From Legionellales bacterium (GTDB lineage Bacteria > Pseudomonadota > Gammaproteobacteria > Legionellales > Legionellaceae): DNA of 35,169 nucleotides. Positions within the stretch are counted from its first letter, which is position 1; each line of letters starts with the position of its first letter. A program made the translations under genes and the position numbers. The notes under the pieces are model-generated. The model was not told the origin of the DNA, searched no databases, and saw only the letters and a list, made by a program, of their open reading frames with translations. Where the stretch lies: assembly GCA_027449905.1 (NCBI GenBank), contig DAIDKT010000109.1, positions 1-35,169 of the forward strand. Direction: 5' to 3'. Positions 18,161 through 26,199 of the stretch are shown here, piece by piece.

Positions 18161-18248
18161 AAAGTTGAGTATAAGTTACATATATTTTTGAGAGACATTC
18201 TATTCAACTCGGTGATCCTCATAAAGCGATCAATCAGGTCAAATAATA

Positions 18249-18277
18249 TTGAAATAGATCAAAAAACAACCTATATT
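18249..18277 (+). promoter_or_regulatory. Sigma70-type promoter of the L,D-transpeptidase gene
   Basis: TTGAAA (18249-18254), spacer of exactly 17 bp, TATATT (18272-18277), 35 bp before the start codon. Each box matches the consensus at five of six positions. Confidence 0.6.
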
Positions 18278-18312
18278 GTAGATGTGAGTCACTCATACCA
18301 TAAGGATGTATC

Positions 18313-18783
18313 ATGAGAGAGCATATCATTACAGGTTGTATTTTGAAGCCATTGGTATTAACTGCTTCGCTTTTTTTCGCTTTGTCCGAGCTTGCCGAAG
18401 CAAATACCTTTGTGTTTAATCCTCGAACCACGCAATGGCAAGCGATTTCCTCGAGTGGGAAAGTAGTGCGGACAGGCCATGGTTCTGGTGGTCGTTCTTA
18501 TTGTCCGGATATTCATCGATCCTGTCGAACCCCGACGGGGACATTCTATGTTATCGGCAAAGGCGGCGCAGGCTGTAAGTCTAGTCGCTATCCTGTTGGT
18601 CGTGGTGGTGCGCCTATGCCTTACTGTATGTATTTTACAAAGTTCTACGCAGTTCATGGATCTTATGAAGTACCAAGTTATAATGCAAGTCATGGTTGCA
18701 TCCGCCTCTACCCATCTGATGCGCGCTGGTTGTACAATAATTTTATGTCAGTTGGGACCAAAGTAGTGGTTAAGTCTTATTGA
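18313..18783 (+). CDS. L,D-transpeptidase (YkuD domain), small exported form
   Basis: YkuD enzymes make 3-3 peptidoglycan cross-links or attach proteins to murein. 156 residues with an N-terminal signal-like hydrophobic segment (about 8-30, possible cleavage after LAEA). The catalytic motif is present: His115 (YAVHGSYEV) and SHGCIRL with Cys129 and Arg131. The substrate region TPTGTFYVIGKGG is typical. There are four further cysteines in the mature part (64, 71, 88, 105), unusual for the family and possible disulfide partners. No LysM domain. AAGGA precedes ATG 18313. Family A copy 2 starts 6 bp after the stop, so it is a single-gene unit. Confidence 0.9.
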   Translation: MREHIITGCILKPLVLTASLFFALSELAEANTFVFNPRTTQWQAISSSGKVVRTGHGSGGRSYCPDIHRSCRTPTGTFYVIGKGGAGCKSSRYPVGRGGAPMPYCMYFTKFYAVHGSYEVPSYNASHGCIRLYPSDARWLYNNFMSVGTKVVVKSY

Positions 18784-18789
18784 CGATAC

Positions 18790-18955
18790 AAGGGCGTGTT
18801 GACAATTCAGATCTCGACGTCCCGCGACTTGTTCGCGGGATACAGCTGGATTTACCTCTGTGCAATAGTGACGTCCATTGAGCAAGATCTCTGGATCCCG
18901 CGAACAAGTCGCGGGACAATGAGGGCATCAGAAAATGAATTGTCAACAGACCTTA
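18790..18955. repeat. Family A repeat, copy 2 (MITE-like, 166 bp)
   Basis: Left end AAGGGCGTGTTGACAATTCA (18790-18809), right end TGAATTGTCAACAGACCTTA (18936-18955). Inner arms GTCCCGCGACTTGTTCGCGG and its reverse complement (about 18819-18842 and 18891-18917) are each self-complementary. Same length as copy 1. The last three bases are also the erpA stop codon. A TA duplication is visible only at the right end. Confidence 0.85.
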
Positions 18956-19345
18956 GTCTTCAATACTGAACGATGAACCGCAACCACACGTTGTTTTTGC
19001 ATTGGGGTTACGGATCACAAATTGTTCTTGAATGCCGGTGGTGTAGTCAATCTCTGCTCCTTTGAGCAAGGTGACACTCATGCAGTCCACTAACAATTTC
19101 ACTTGGGTCGCACCATCTGAACAAGTTTGGACAATCACGGTATCGTCGTCTTGAATAGTGGTGTCAAACGTAAACCCATATTGATAACCAGAACATCCGC
19201 CCCCGGTGATGTAGACCCGTAAATTTAACCCGGGGTTAGCTTCTTCGGCAATTAATGTGGCAACTTTATCAGCTGCGTTCGTGGAAAGAAAAATATCTGC
19301 TGTAGGGGCGGGGATTTCGGTTGGTTGCGTCGCAATTTGTGACAT
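18953..19345 (-). CDS. erpA: Iron-sulfur cluster insertion protein ErpA (A-type carrier)
   Basis: Transfers [Fe-S] clusters to apo-enzymes such as IspG/IspH and respiratory proteins. 130 residues. The three ligand cysteines are Cys51 ([11 protein letters not shown]), Cys120 and Cys122 ([10 protein letters not shown]). [11 protein letters not shown] and [16 protein letters not shown] are closer to ErpA than to IscA. An N-terminal extension of about 15 residues rich in Thr/Pro/Ala precedes the domain. Its stop codon coincides with the tip of family A copy 2. mnmA lies 30 bp upstream on the same strand. Confidence 0.94.
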   Translation of the reverse strand: MSQIATQPTEIPAPTADIFLSTNAADKVATLIAEEANPGLNLRVYITGGGCSGYQYGFTFDTTIQDDDTVIVQTCSDGATQVKLLVDCMSVTLLKGAEIDYTTGIQEQFVIRNPNAKTTCGCGSSFSIED

Positions 19346-19375
19346 GGGTCAATTCTCCAGTTAGGATCTTAATAA

Positions 19376-20458
19376 TTAACGAATAATTTGCTCAATGGTC
19401 GCGCCACCTAAGCACTGATTTTTCTGATAGAATACAATGTATTGTCCCGGTGTGACTGACCGCTGAGGTGTTGAAAATAACACGCAATGTCTGTCGTTTG
19501 TGGCCGGAGAGATCAGGCAAGCTTGTTCCACTTGTCGATAGCGTGTTTTAGCATGACAAGTCAGTGGTAACGTCATGGGGCTCGTCAACCAATGAATGGG
19601 CCCGCACATCAATCCTTGTGAATACAACAGGGGATGATGTTTCCCTTGGGCAACCATTAAGACGTTGCTGGCAACATCCTTATCTACCACATACCAGGGT
19701 TCTTCTAAGCCTTGTTTTTGGCCGCCAATACCCAACCCCTGACGTTGCCCTAAAGTGTAAAACATCAAGCCATCATGTTGACCTATCAATTCACCTTGCG
19801 TCGTTCTGATTTCCCCAGGGACCGTGAGTATGAATTCGTTTAGAAAAGTTTTAAATCGTTTTTCTCCAATAAAACAAATGCCTGTGGAATCTTTTTTAGC
19901 GTGTGTGGCTAAATTAAGTTGCTGGGCGATAGCCCGCACTTCTGATTTTAAATAATCACCAATTGGAAAAACGGTTTTTGCCAACGCTTTGGGATCGATA
20001 GCGTGTAGAAAATAGGTTTGATCTTTATCACGGTCTTTTGCTTTAAGTAAACAGTTAACTCCTTGTTGGGTTTTAACTCGCGCATAGTGGCCGGTGGCAA
20101 TATAATCGGCGCCGAGGGTTAATGCGTGTTCAAGAAAGGCTTTGAATTTGATTTCTTTATTGCATAAAACATCAGGATTTGGTGTTCGTGCTTTTTGGTA
20201 TTCATCTAAAAAGTGGGAAAAGACTCGTTGCCAATATTGTTCAGCAAAATTAACATGATGCAGTGGGATGTTCAATTGATCACAGACAGCTTGGGCATCA
20301 GCCATATCCGCTGCCGCCGCGCAATAATCAACTCTATCGTCTTGTTCCCAGTTTTTCATGAACAAGCCTTCAACTTGATAACCTTGTTCATGCAATAAGT
20401 ACGCCGCCACAGAAGAATCAACGCCTCCAGACATACCTACAATAATTTTTGTCTTCAT
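19376..20458 (-). CDS. mnmA: tRNA-specific 2-thiouridylase MnmA
   Basis: Thiolates U34 of tRNA Glu, Gln and Lys. With ATG 20458 the protein has 360 residues, the usual length, beginning [16 protein letters not shown] with the PP-loop (SGGVDSS). Catalytic Cys99 ([12 protein letters not shown]) and Cys195 ([10 protein letters not shown]) are present. The frame is open upstream through family B copy 2 for 42 more codons with an ATG at 20584; that extension is repeat sequence, not family sequence, and I exclude it. The repeat sits 16 bp upstream of the start, so the native promoter has been displaced or replaced. No strong ribosome site is seen. Confidence 0.95.
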   Translation of the reverse strand: MKTKIIVGMSGGVDSSVAAYLLHEQGYQVEGLFMKNWEQDDRVDYCAAAADMADAQAVCDQLNIPLHHVNFAEQYWQRVFSHFLDEYQKARTPNPDVLCNKEIKFKAFLEHALTLGADYIATGHYARVKTQQGVNCLLKAKDRDKDQTYFLHAIDPKALAKTVFPIGDYLKSEVRAIAQQLNLATHAKKDSTGICFIGEKRFKTFLNEFILTVPGEIRTTQGELIGQHDGLMFYTLGQRQGLGIGGQKQGLEEPWYVVDKDVASNVLMVAQGKHHPLLYSQGLMCGPIHWLTSPMTLPLTCHAKTRYRQVEQACLISPATNDRHCVLFSTPQRSVTPGQYIVFYQKNQCLGGATIEQIIR

Positions 20459-20474
20459 ATTCAATCTAAATATC

Positions 20475-20618
20475 CTTTGTACACGACAAAAATGATACTG
20501 TCTTTCCCGCGAAGGCGGGAATCTATTTTTTGTGTGGCATAATGCAGCTACGAGCGTAGATCCCCGCCTTCGCGGGAACGACAAATTTCTAGCCTTTTAT
20601 TTTTTGTCGTGTACAAAG
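20475..20618. repeat. Family B MITE-like element, copy 2 (144 bp), with perfect 9-bp target duplication
   Basis: Ends CTTTGTACACGACAAAAA (20475-20492) and TTTTTTGTCGTGTACAAAG (20600-20618) form perfect terminal inverted repeats. Inner arms TTCCCGCGAAGGCGGGAATC and GATCCCCGCCTTCGCGGGAA are a REP-like inverted repeat. CTAAATATC flanks both sides directly (20466-20474 and 20619-20627): a perfect 9-bp target site duplication. Exactly the same length as copy 1. No transposase is encoded; it would need one in trans. Confidence 0.92.
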
Positions 20619-20741
20619 CTAAATATCACACAAGAGTAACATTTTACGCTATAATCGCCATCTTTGACAATTTTAGGGTGCGACTGCAACGGGGTTCTAC
20701 GCTCGTGTATCCCCGGCCCTGATTTTTTGGTATAATCTTCA

Positions 20742-21158
20742 ATGAAAATTTGTCTGAAATATGACGTAAAAAAAACTGAGTGTGAGCCTGTTCGGGTGCT
20801 GATCGAGTCGCGTTTGCCACGTTTTATTCGACCTCCTTGTGAAATAACGGCGAGCTTGCAAATTGATGTCTGCGAGCAGTATTATTTGCTCAGCCTCAAT
20901 ACGATGGGTTCATTGGTTATTATTTGTCAACGTTGTTTAGGCGATTTTTCTTATGATTACCGACATCAAAATCAATTGGCGATCTGTTCGTCTGAGGAAG
21001 TTGCTGAAAGATTGATTGGGGATTATGACGTGATTGTATCGGCTACAAGCGAAATTGATCTCGTTGACATTCTGACCGATGATTTGCATTTATTTTGTCC
21101 TGAAAAGCATGAGGACGTTGATTTTTGTGATAATTTAGTTAAACAATATGTAAGATAG
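20742..21158 (+). CDS. yceD: YceD/DUF177 family protein
   Basis: Gene usually placed just before rpmF; the family is tied to 23S rRNA accumulation and ribosome assembly. 138 residues with the conserved pair CQRCLGDF and a second cysteine pair CPEKHEDVDFC near the C-terminus, a possible metal site. It is shorter than E. coli YceD (173). A TATAAT at 20731 ends 5 nt before ATG 20742 and cannot give a normal leader; another TATAAT at 20650-20655 is better placed but lacks a good -35. Confidence 0.88.
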   Translation: MKICLKYDVKKTECEPVRVLIESRLPRFIRPPCEITASLQIDVCEQYYLLSLNTMGSLVIICQRCLGDFSYDYRHQNQLAICSSEEVAERLIGDYDVIVSATSEIDLVDILTDDLHLFCPEKHEDVDFCDNLVKQYVR

Positions 21159-21180
21159 ATATTCAATTTTAGCATAGTAC

Positions 21181-21209
21181 TTGGATTATGAGTAAAAACT
21201 CTGTAAAAT
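21181..21209 (+). promoter_or_regulatory. Putative promoter for rpmF and the fatty-acid genes
   Basis: TTGGAT (21181-21186), 17-bp spacer, TAAAAT (21204-21209), 31 bp before rpmF. It would allow rpmF-plsX-fabD-fabG transcription independent of yceD. Confidence 0.5.
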
Positions 21210-21239
21210 TTATACCCTGTAAAAGTTTAGGAGCAAAAA

Positions 21240-21440
21240 ATGGCCGTACAACAAAATAAAAAGTCTCGTTCCCGTCGAGACATGAGACGTTCGCATGACG
21301 CGTTGTCTAAACCGACACTATCAGTCAATGCAACAACAGGAGAAACGCATTTGCGACATCATTTGACACCAGATGGTTACACACATGATGGTCGCAAGGT
21401 GATCGATGTTGGCACCAACTACGAAGAACAAGACGAGTAA
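21240..21440 (+). CDS. rpmF: 50S ribosomal protein L32
   Basis: 66-residue basic protein beginning [20 protein letters not shown], the typical L32 N-terminus, followed by a tail with [15 protein letters not shown]. It has no zinc-ribbon cysteines, as usual for gammaproteobacterial L32. AGGAG lies 6 nt before the ATG. plsX follows after 6 bp. Confidence 0.97.
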   Translation: MAVQQNKKSRSRRDMRRSHDALSKPTLSVNATTGETHLRHHLTPDGYTHDGRKVIDVGTNYEEQDE

Positions 21441-21446
21441 ACTCCC

Positions 21447-22481
21447 GTGAACGCTATCACGATTGCTGTTGATGCAATGGGCGGTGATCATGGCTTAACG
21501 GTTGTGATTCCTGCTGCTGTTCGTGCTGTTCGTAATAATCCGGGATTGAATTTGATATTGGTTGGTGATCAAAGCCAGATTATTACACACTTGAAAAAGC
21601 ACCATGTTTCCATGCGTCAGCACCCACAGTTTTCGATTCGACATACATCCGAAGTTGTCAGTATGGATGAGTTGCCTTCCCACGCTTTGAGAAATAAGAA
21701 AGACTCGTCGATGCGGGTTGCAATTAATTTGGTCAAGGAAGGGAAGGCCCAAGCCTGTGTGAGTGCCGGAAATACTGGTGCACTGATGGCAACGGCACGT
21801 TATGTTCTGAAAACATTACCTGGAATCGATAGACCGGCCATTATTGCTCAGTTACCTACAGCACGGGGCAGAACGCGCGTTATTGATTTGGGTGCAAACG
21901 TTGATTCGTGTGCTGAGCATTTGTTTCAGTTTGCCGTGATGGGTTCAGCGCTGATCGAAGCCTTAGATCGAAAAAAACGCCCTAAAATTGCACTGCTGAA
22001 TATTGGGGTGGAAGAAATCAAAGGCAATGATCAAGTCAAGCGCACCGCGCATATGTTAGCTGAATGTAAATTGATGAATTTTGTTGGTTATGTTGAAGGC
22101 GATCATTTTTATTCCGGAGAAGTTGATTTAGTCGTCTGTGACGGTTTTGTCGGAAATGTCGCTTTAAAAGCAAGCGAAGGATTAGCCGGATTATTGATTT
22201 CGGCGGTAAAACAAGCATTTAATCAAAATATTGGATCAAAATTAGTCGGCTTACTGGCGAGGCCTGTTCTAAAGCACGTAAAAAAGCAAATGGACCCTGC
22301 TCGTTATAATGGAGCTAGTTTGATAGGTCTTAATGGTATCGTCGTCAAAAGCCATGGTAATGCAACGGAAAGTGGCTTTCAGTTTGCAATAGAAGCTGCC
22401 ATGTTGCAAGTTCAAAACAGGGTGGTTGATTTGGTCCGTGATCAAATTACAGATTTTGTGAATCAAGGGTTGTTGTTATAA
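21447..22481 (+). CDS. plsX: Phosphate acyltransferase PlsX
   Basis: Makes acyl-phosphate from acyl-ACP for PlsY, the first step of phospholipid synthesis. 344 residues with [13 protein letters not shown] at the start, [14 protein letters not shown], and [11 protein letters not shown] near the end, all family hallmarks. The start is GTG 21447. Next to rpmF and fabD as in most gammaproteobacteria, but fabH, usually between plsX and fabD, is missing: only 16 bp separate the plsX stop from the fabD ATG. Confidence 0.96.
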   Translation: MNAITIAVDAMGGDHGLTVVIPAAVRAVRNNPGLNLILVGDQSQIITHLKKHHVSMRQHPQFSIRHTSEVVSMDELPSHALRNKKDSSMRVAINLVKEGKAQACVSAGNTGALMATARYVLKTLPGIDRPAIIAQLPTARGRTRVIDLGANVDSCAEHLFQFAVMGSALIEALDRKKRPKIALLNIGVEEIKGNDQVKRTAHMLAECKLMNFVGYVEGDHFYSGEVDLVVCDGFVGNVALKASEGLAGLLISAVKQAFNQNIGSKLVGLLARPVLKHVKKQMDPARYNGASLIGLNGIVVKSHGNATESGFQFAIEAAMLQVQNRVVDLVRDQITDFVNQGLLL

Positions 22482-22497
22482 GGTGGTTTATTTGAAC

Positions 22498-23409
22498 ATG
22501 TTAAATCAAGCAGCGGTTTTTCCAGGGCAAGGTTCGCAATCGGTCGGTATGTTAGGTGAGTTGGCAGAACGTTTTCCGATTGTGACCGCCTTATTCACCT
22601 CAGTATCGGATTGCTTAGGCTATGATCTGTGGCAACTGGTACAAAAAGGTCCGGCTGATGTGTTAAATCAAACAGTTCATACTCAAGTGGCGATGTTAAC
22701 AGCAGACGTCGTGAGTTATCAATTGCTGGTCGAAACCTGTGATTTTAGTCCGAATATGATGGCGGGACATAGTCTTGGCGAATACGCCGCGCTTGTTTGC
22801 GCCGGGTCCATTAAACTAACCGACGCAGCCCTGCTTGTGCGCACCCGTGGTCAATTAATGCAAGATGCGGTACCGCTGGGCGTCGGTGGCATGGCAGCCA
22901 TTGTCGGATTAACGGATGCAGATGTAGCGGCTATTTGTAATGAAGCAAGCTCCGGACAATTTCAGGTTACACCAGCCAATTATAATGCAATTGGCCAGGT
23001 TGTAATCGCCGGAAATTTACCAGCGGTTGAAAAAGCCATAGCTCTGGCTGAAGAAAAAGGCGCACGCATGGCGAAAATGATCCCGGTTAGCGTCCCTTGT
23101 CATTGTCCGTTATTAAAAGAAGCTGCAGAAAAATTTGCTGTTGCCCTTGCCCAAGTTGAATTTAAAAAACCCCAAATACCGGTTATTAGTCCTGTTGATT
23201 TAAGCATGTATGAATCGGTTGATAAGATTCGAGCGCTCCTGACCCAACAACTATACTCACCAGTGCGCTGGGTTGAGACTATTGAGTTGATGAAAAAAAA
23301 GGGAGTGGAACTCATCACAGAGTGTGGACCTGGAAAAGTACTGATCGGCATGGTGAAGAGAATTGATAAAACATTAAGAGTTCAGCAAGCTTATGATCAA
23401 CTTTTGTGA
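22498..23409 (+). CDS. fabD: Malonyl-CoA:ACP transacylase FabD
   Basis: Loads malonate onto ACP for fatty-acid elongation. 303 residues from ATG 22498 (MLNQAAVFPGQGSQSVGML). The active serine is Ser92 in AGHSLGEYAALV, with GQLMQDAVP and the late His in VPCHCPLL completing the site. TTG 22492 is better spaced from AAGGTGG (22480-22486) and may be the true start; GTG 22483 lies within that site and is less likely. Confidence 0.96.
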   Translation: MLNQAAVFPGQGSQSVGMLGELAERFPIVTALFTSVSDCLGYDLWQLVQKGPADVLNQTVHTQVAMLTADVVSYQLLVETCDFSPNMMAGHSLGEYAALVCAGSIKLTDAALLVRTRGQLMQDAVPLGVGGMAAIVGLTDADVAAICNEASSGQFQVTPANYNAIGQVVIAGNLPAVEKAIALAEEKGARMAKMIPVSVPCHCPLLKEAAEKFAVALAQVEFKKPQIPVISPVDLSMYESVDKIRALLTQQLYSPVRWVETIELMKKKGVELITECGPGKVLIGMVKRIDKTLRVQQAYDQLL

Positions 23410-23418
23410 GGATGTAGT

Positions 23419-24165
23419 GTGAATCAAGTACAGATCAAAACAGCCCTAGTAACGGGCGCAAGCCGGGGAATCGGACAGGCAACGGCCTTGTTGTTGGCTA
23501 AAAAAGGCACCTATGTTATCGGAACAGCAACCACAGTTGAAGGTGCTGCCGCAATTACTGCCAGCTTTCAAGCAGAAAACCTAGCTGGTGAAGGCCTGGT
23601 GCTAGATGTCACGCAACAAGATAGTATCGACCATCTGTTTACGCAATTGGCCGATCAACAAAAAACACCGGCTATTTTGGTCAATAATGCGGGTATAACC
23701 TCTGATAATTTATTGCTACGGATGGAAGATGAAGAATGGCTTCGCGTGATTGAAACGAATTTAAATTCTGTATATCGCGTGACAAAAGCAAGCTTGAAAG
23801 CGATGTTTCGAGCACGTTGGGGGCGAATTATTAATATTGGGTCTGTCGTTGGATCCAGCGGCAATCCAGGTCAATCAAATTATACGGCAGCAAAAGCTGG
23901 TATAATTGGGTTTTCTAAATCGTTGGCCGCAGAAATGGGGTCACGAGGAATCACGGTCAACGTCGTTGCGCCTGGTTTTATTGAGACAGATATGACCGCT
24001 GCATTGCCTGAGATGGTGAAAACCGAGTTGCTAAAGCGTATTCCGATGAAACGCTTGGGACAGGTGAGTGATATTGCCGAAATGGTGGCCTTTCTTGCGT
24101 CTGATGCAGCAGGCTACATCACAGGTGAAACCATTCATGTTAATGGTGGTATGTATATGGATTAA
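23419..24165 (+). CDS. fabG: 3-oxoacyl-ACP reductase FabG
   Basis: NADPH-dependent short-chain reductase of fatty-acid synthesis. 248 residues: cofactor motif TGASRGIGQA (12-21), NNAG (89-92), catalytic Ser142, Tyr155 and Lys159 (YTAAKAG). It starts with GTG 23419 after AGGATG, 9 bp from fabD. A 429-bp gap with a long hairpin repeat separates it from acpP. Confidence 0.97.
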   Translation: MNQVQIKTALVTGASRGIGQATALLLAKKGTYVIGTATTVEGAAAITASFQAENLAGEGLVLDVTQQDSIDHLFTQLADQQKTPAILVNNAGITSDNLLLRMEDEEWLRVIETNLNSVYRVTKASLKAMFRARWGRIINIGSVVGSSGNPGQSNYTAAKAGIIGFSKSLAAEMGSRGITVNVVAPGFIETDMTAALPEMVKTELLKRIPMKRLGQVSDIAEMVAFLASDAAGYITGETIHVNGGMYMD

Positions 24166-24220
24166 TTGTAACTCCCCATGCTGTGGATAATTTTGATTTT
24201 AATTAAATCAAATTAATTTC

Positions 24221-24306
24221 ACGTCATCCTGAACGCAGTAAAGGATCTCCCGAATTTGGATCAAACCAAGTCAATTGGAGATCCTTCACTGCGTTCAGGA
24301 TGACGT
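24221..24306. repeat. Family C palindromic repeat (long REP-type hairpin)
   Basis: Two 30-bp arms, 24221-24250 (starts ACGTCATCCTGAACGCAG) and 24277-24306, are complementary at 29 positions and separated by 26 bp. The core TCATCCTGAACGCAGT...AAGGATCTC belongs to a palindrome type found in many proteobacteria. It may stop or stabilise the fabG transcript 3' end. Confidence 0.85.
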
Positions 24307-24413
24307 AGCTGGGCATTTACGATTAATTAATAATCCACGCATCTGTTCGGCACTATGCGTCAAAATAGTGCTTAATAGATACAAATTCGATATTTTCAGT
24401 CGAAATAGGTGGC

Positions 24414-24484
24414 ATTGACCGTTGTTCCATCGAAACATGCGGGGCCTTGGTCCAACAAAGAGCTTGGTCGGAACGCCGGTCAAT
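24414..24484. repeat. Imperfect inverted repeat of unknown role
   Basis: ATTGACCGTTGTTCC (24414-24428) pairs with GGAACGCCGGTCAAT (24470-24484) at 13 of 15 positions; the 41-bp loop includes the small palindrome TTGGTCCAA. It lies 40 bp upstream of the acpP promoter. It could be an operator, a structured RNA or a decayed repeat. Confidence 0.4.
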
Positions 24485-24523
24485 ACCAGATAGACTGGAT
24501 TTTTTACCGAGTCGATGTATCTC

Positions 24524-24553
24524 TTGTCCTGATGGTCATGGGCAGGGTATACT
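24524..24553 (+). promoter_or_regulatory. Putative acpP promoter
   Basis: TTGTCC (24524-24529), 18-bp spacer, TATACT (24548-24553), 41 bp before ATG. ACP is needed in high amounts and commonly has its own promoter. Confidence 0.55.
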
Positions 24554-24594
24554 TCGGGTCTTATTTTTTATAAACCAAAGAGGATATGTAAGCC

Positions 24595-24843
24595 ATGAGT
24601 ACAGTACAAGAGCGAGTTCGTAAAATTGTTGTTGAGCAATTAGGTATCAAGGAAGATGAGCTTAGCAATGACGCATCTTTTGTAGATGATTTGGGTGCTG
24701 ATTCTTTAGACACAGTTGAGCTGGTGATGGCGTTAGAAGAAGAATTTGAAACTGAAATTCCTGACGAAAAAGCTGAAAAAATAACAACCATTCAAGAAGC
24801 AATTGATTATATCGAAGCAAATTTAAATAAAGACGAAGCGTAA
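24595..24843 (+). CDS. acpP: Acyl carrier protein
   Basis: 82-residue acidic protein that carries acyl chains on 4'-phosphopantetheine. The attachment site is Ser37 in [18 protein letters not shown]. Length and charge are standard for AcpP. AGAGGA lies upstream of the ATG. A small hairpin follows the stop, and fabF starts 105 bp later. Confidence 0.97.
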   Translation: MSTVQERVRKIVVEQLGIKEDELSNDASFVDDLGADSLDTVELVMALEEEFETEIPDEKAEKITTIQEAIDYIEANLNKDEA

Positions 24844-24862
24844 ATCAGGCTGGAGGGCATCT

Positions 24863-24879
24863 CAACCCCAGTCGGGTTG
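24863..24879 (+). terminator. Possible attenuator hairpin between acpP and fabF
   Basis: CAACCC (24863-24868), loop CAGTC, GGGTTG (24874-24879), followed by a mildly T-rich stretch (about 24886-24894). The stem is short and the T-run broken, so partial termination at best. Confidence 0.3.
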
Positions 24880-24948
24880 GGAAGTCCTTTCTTAGTTGAA
24901 CCATGTGTGACGCTAGTCTTGACCATCCAGAATTAGGGGAGTTTTACT

Positions 24949-26199
24949 TTGAACAAACCATTCGTTAAAAGACGGGTTGTGGTGACAGGTATGGGCATGG
25001 TATCGCCTGTTGGTCTGACTGTGGATGAATCTTGGCGTCATATTTTAGCTGGCGTCAGTGGCGTGATTCCCGTCGAAGGATTTGACACACGTGATTTCCC
25101 AACTAAAATTTGGGCAAAAGTTAAGAATTTAGATATCGAAGCATTTATTCCAGCGAAAGATGCAAAAAAAATGGATCCATTTACTCAGTTCGGCATGGTT
25201 GCCGCTGCTGAAGCGATGCATGATGCTGGTTTAGTCATGGATGAATCCCTGTCTCGACGGGCTGGGGTGGCGGTGGGTGCGGGTATTGGTGGTATTCTAA
25301 CCATTACCAACAACCAAGAACGCCTGATGTCTGGTGGTCCACGTAAAGTTTCCCCTTTTTTTATACCATCCGGTATCATTAATATGCTGGCTGGACAGAT
25401 TTCAATCAAATATCAATTAAGAGGACCCAACATAGCCGTTGTAACCGCTTGTACGTCAGGAACACACAATATTGGTCTTGCTGGACGAATGATTGCCTAT
25501 GGTGATGCAGATGTTATGGTCTGTGGTGGTGCTGAAATGACCAACACACCGCTTTGTCTTGCCGGATTTTCCGCTGTTCGTTCCTTATCTAAACGCAATG
25601 ATGAACCAACCAAAGCTTCCAGACCTTGGGATAAAGATCGAGATGGATTTGTTATGGGCGAAGGCGCTGGGATATTGGTATTGGAAGAATATGAATATGC
25701 AAAACAACGTGGGGCTAAAATCTATGCAGAGTTAGTGGGTTTTGGCATGACGGGCGATGCTTATCATATCACAGCACCTGATGAAGATGCCGACGGAGCG
25801 GCGCGCGCGCTGCAGGTTACCCTTGATGATGCTGGCGTATTGCCAACAGACATTGATTATATTAATGCGCACGGTACCTCAACTTATCTAAATGATAAAA
25901 ACGAAGCAAAGGCGATTAAACGCGTCTTTGGTGAGCATGCTTATCAATTGGCCGTCAGCTCAACGAAATCAATGACAGGTCATTTATTGGGCGCGGCAGG
26001 TGCCATCGAAGCTATTTTTGCTATCTTAGCGATTCGTGACCAAGTTGCACCACCGACTATTAACCTTGATAACCCTGATGAAGGTTGTGATTTGAATTTT
26101 GTTCCTCATCAACCACAGTATCGTTCAATTCAATATTCACTGAGTAATTCTTTAGGGTTTGGTGGAACAAATGGCGCGCTATTATTTAAATCTTTATAA
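24949..26199 (+). CDS. fabF: 3-oxoacyl-ACP synthase II FabF
   Basis: Condensing enzyme for chain elongation. 416 residues, starting with TTG 24949 after AGGGGAG. The Cys-His-His triad is Cys168 ([11 protein letters not shown]), His308 (NAHGTSTY) and His345 ([11 protein letters not shown]), with Lys340. The TACTSG context places it with FabF rather than FabB. It overlaps the start of mltG. Confidence 0.97.
   Translation: MNKPFVKRRVVVTGMGMVSPVGLTVDESWRHILAGVSGVIPVEGFDTRDFPTKIWAKVKNLDIEAFIPAKDAKKMDPFTQFGMVAAAEAMHDAGLVMDESLSRRAGVAVGAGIGGILTITNNQERLMSGGPRKVSPFFIPSGIINMLAGQISIKYQLRGPNIAVVTACTSGTHNIGLAGRMIAYGDADVMVCGGAEMTNTPLCLAGFSAVRSLSKRNDEPTKASRPWDKDRDGFVMGEGAGILVLEEYEYAKQRGAKIYAELVGFGMTGDAYHITAPDEDADGAARALQVTLDDAGVLPTDIDYINAHGTSTYLNDKNEAKAIKRVFGEHAYQLAVSSTKSMTGHLLGAAGAIEAIFAILAIRDQVAPPTINLDNPDEGCDLNFVPHQPQYRSIQYSLSNSLGFGGTNGALLFKSL

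Larger units (their letters stand above)
17843..18312. other. Intergenic region, 470 bp: family B repeat and the L,D-transpeptidase promoter
   Basis: 17843-18007 is AT-rich with a small palindrome (ACATTT-ATG-AAATGT, about 17878) but no T-run, so no firm terminator. 18008-18169 is family B copy 1 with its flanking duplications. 18249-18277 is a good promoter. Short open frames in the repeat are not genes. Confidence 0.6.
24166..24594. other. fabG-acpP intergenic region, 429 bp: REP hairpin, second inverted repeat, acpP promoter
   Basis: No believable coding frame. It holds the family C hairpin (24221-24306), an imperfect 15-bp inverted repeat (24414-24428 and 24470-24484) and a promoter (24524-24553). 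The spacing is long for this normally tight gene pair. Confidence 0.6.

Noticed and set aside
18004..18222. 72-codon minus-strand frame across family B copy 1
   Set aside because: Its residues come from the repeat and match the false extension of mnmA in copy 2; not a gene.
20688..20717. CGGGG...CCCCG palindrome before yceD as a riboswitch or REP
   Set aside because: Short stem with internal loops; partly resembles the inner arm of family B, but too degraded to name.
24295..24483. 62-codon minus-strand frame between fabG and acpP
   Set aside because: Begins inside the REP hairpin and covers an inverted repeat; composition is not protein-like.
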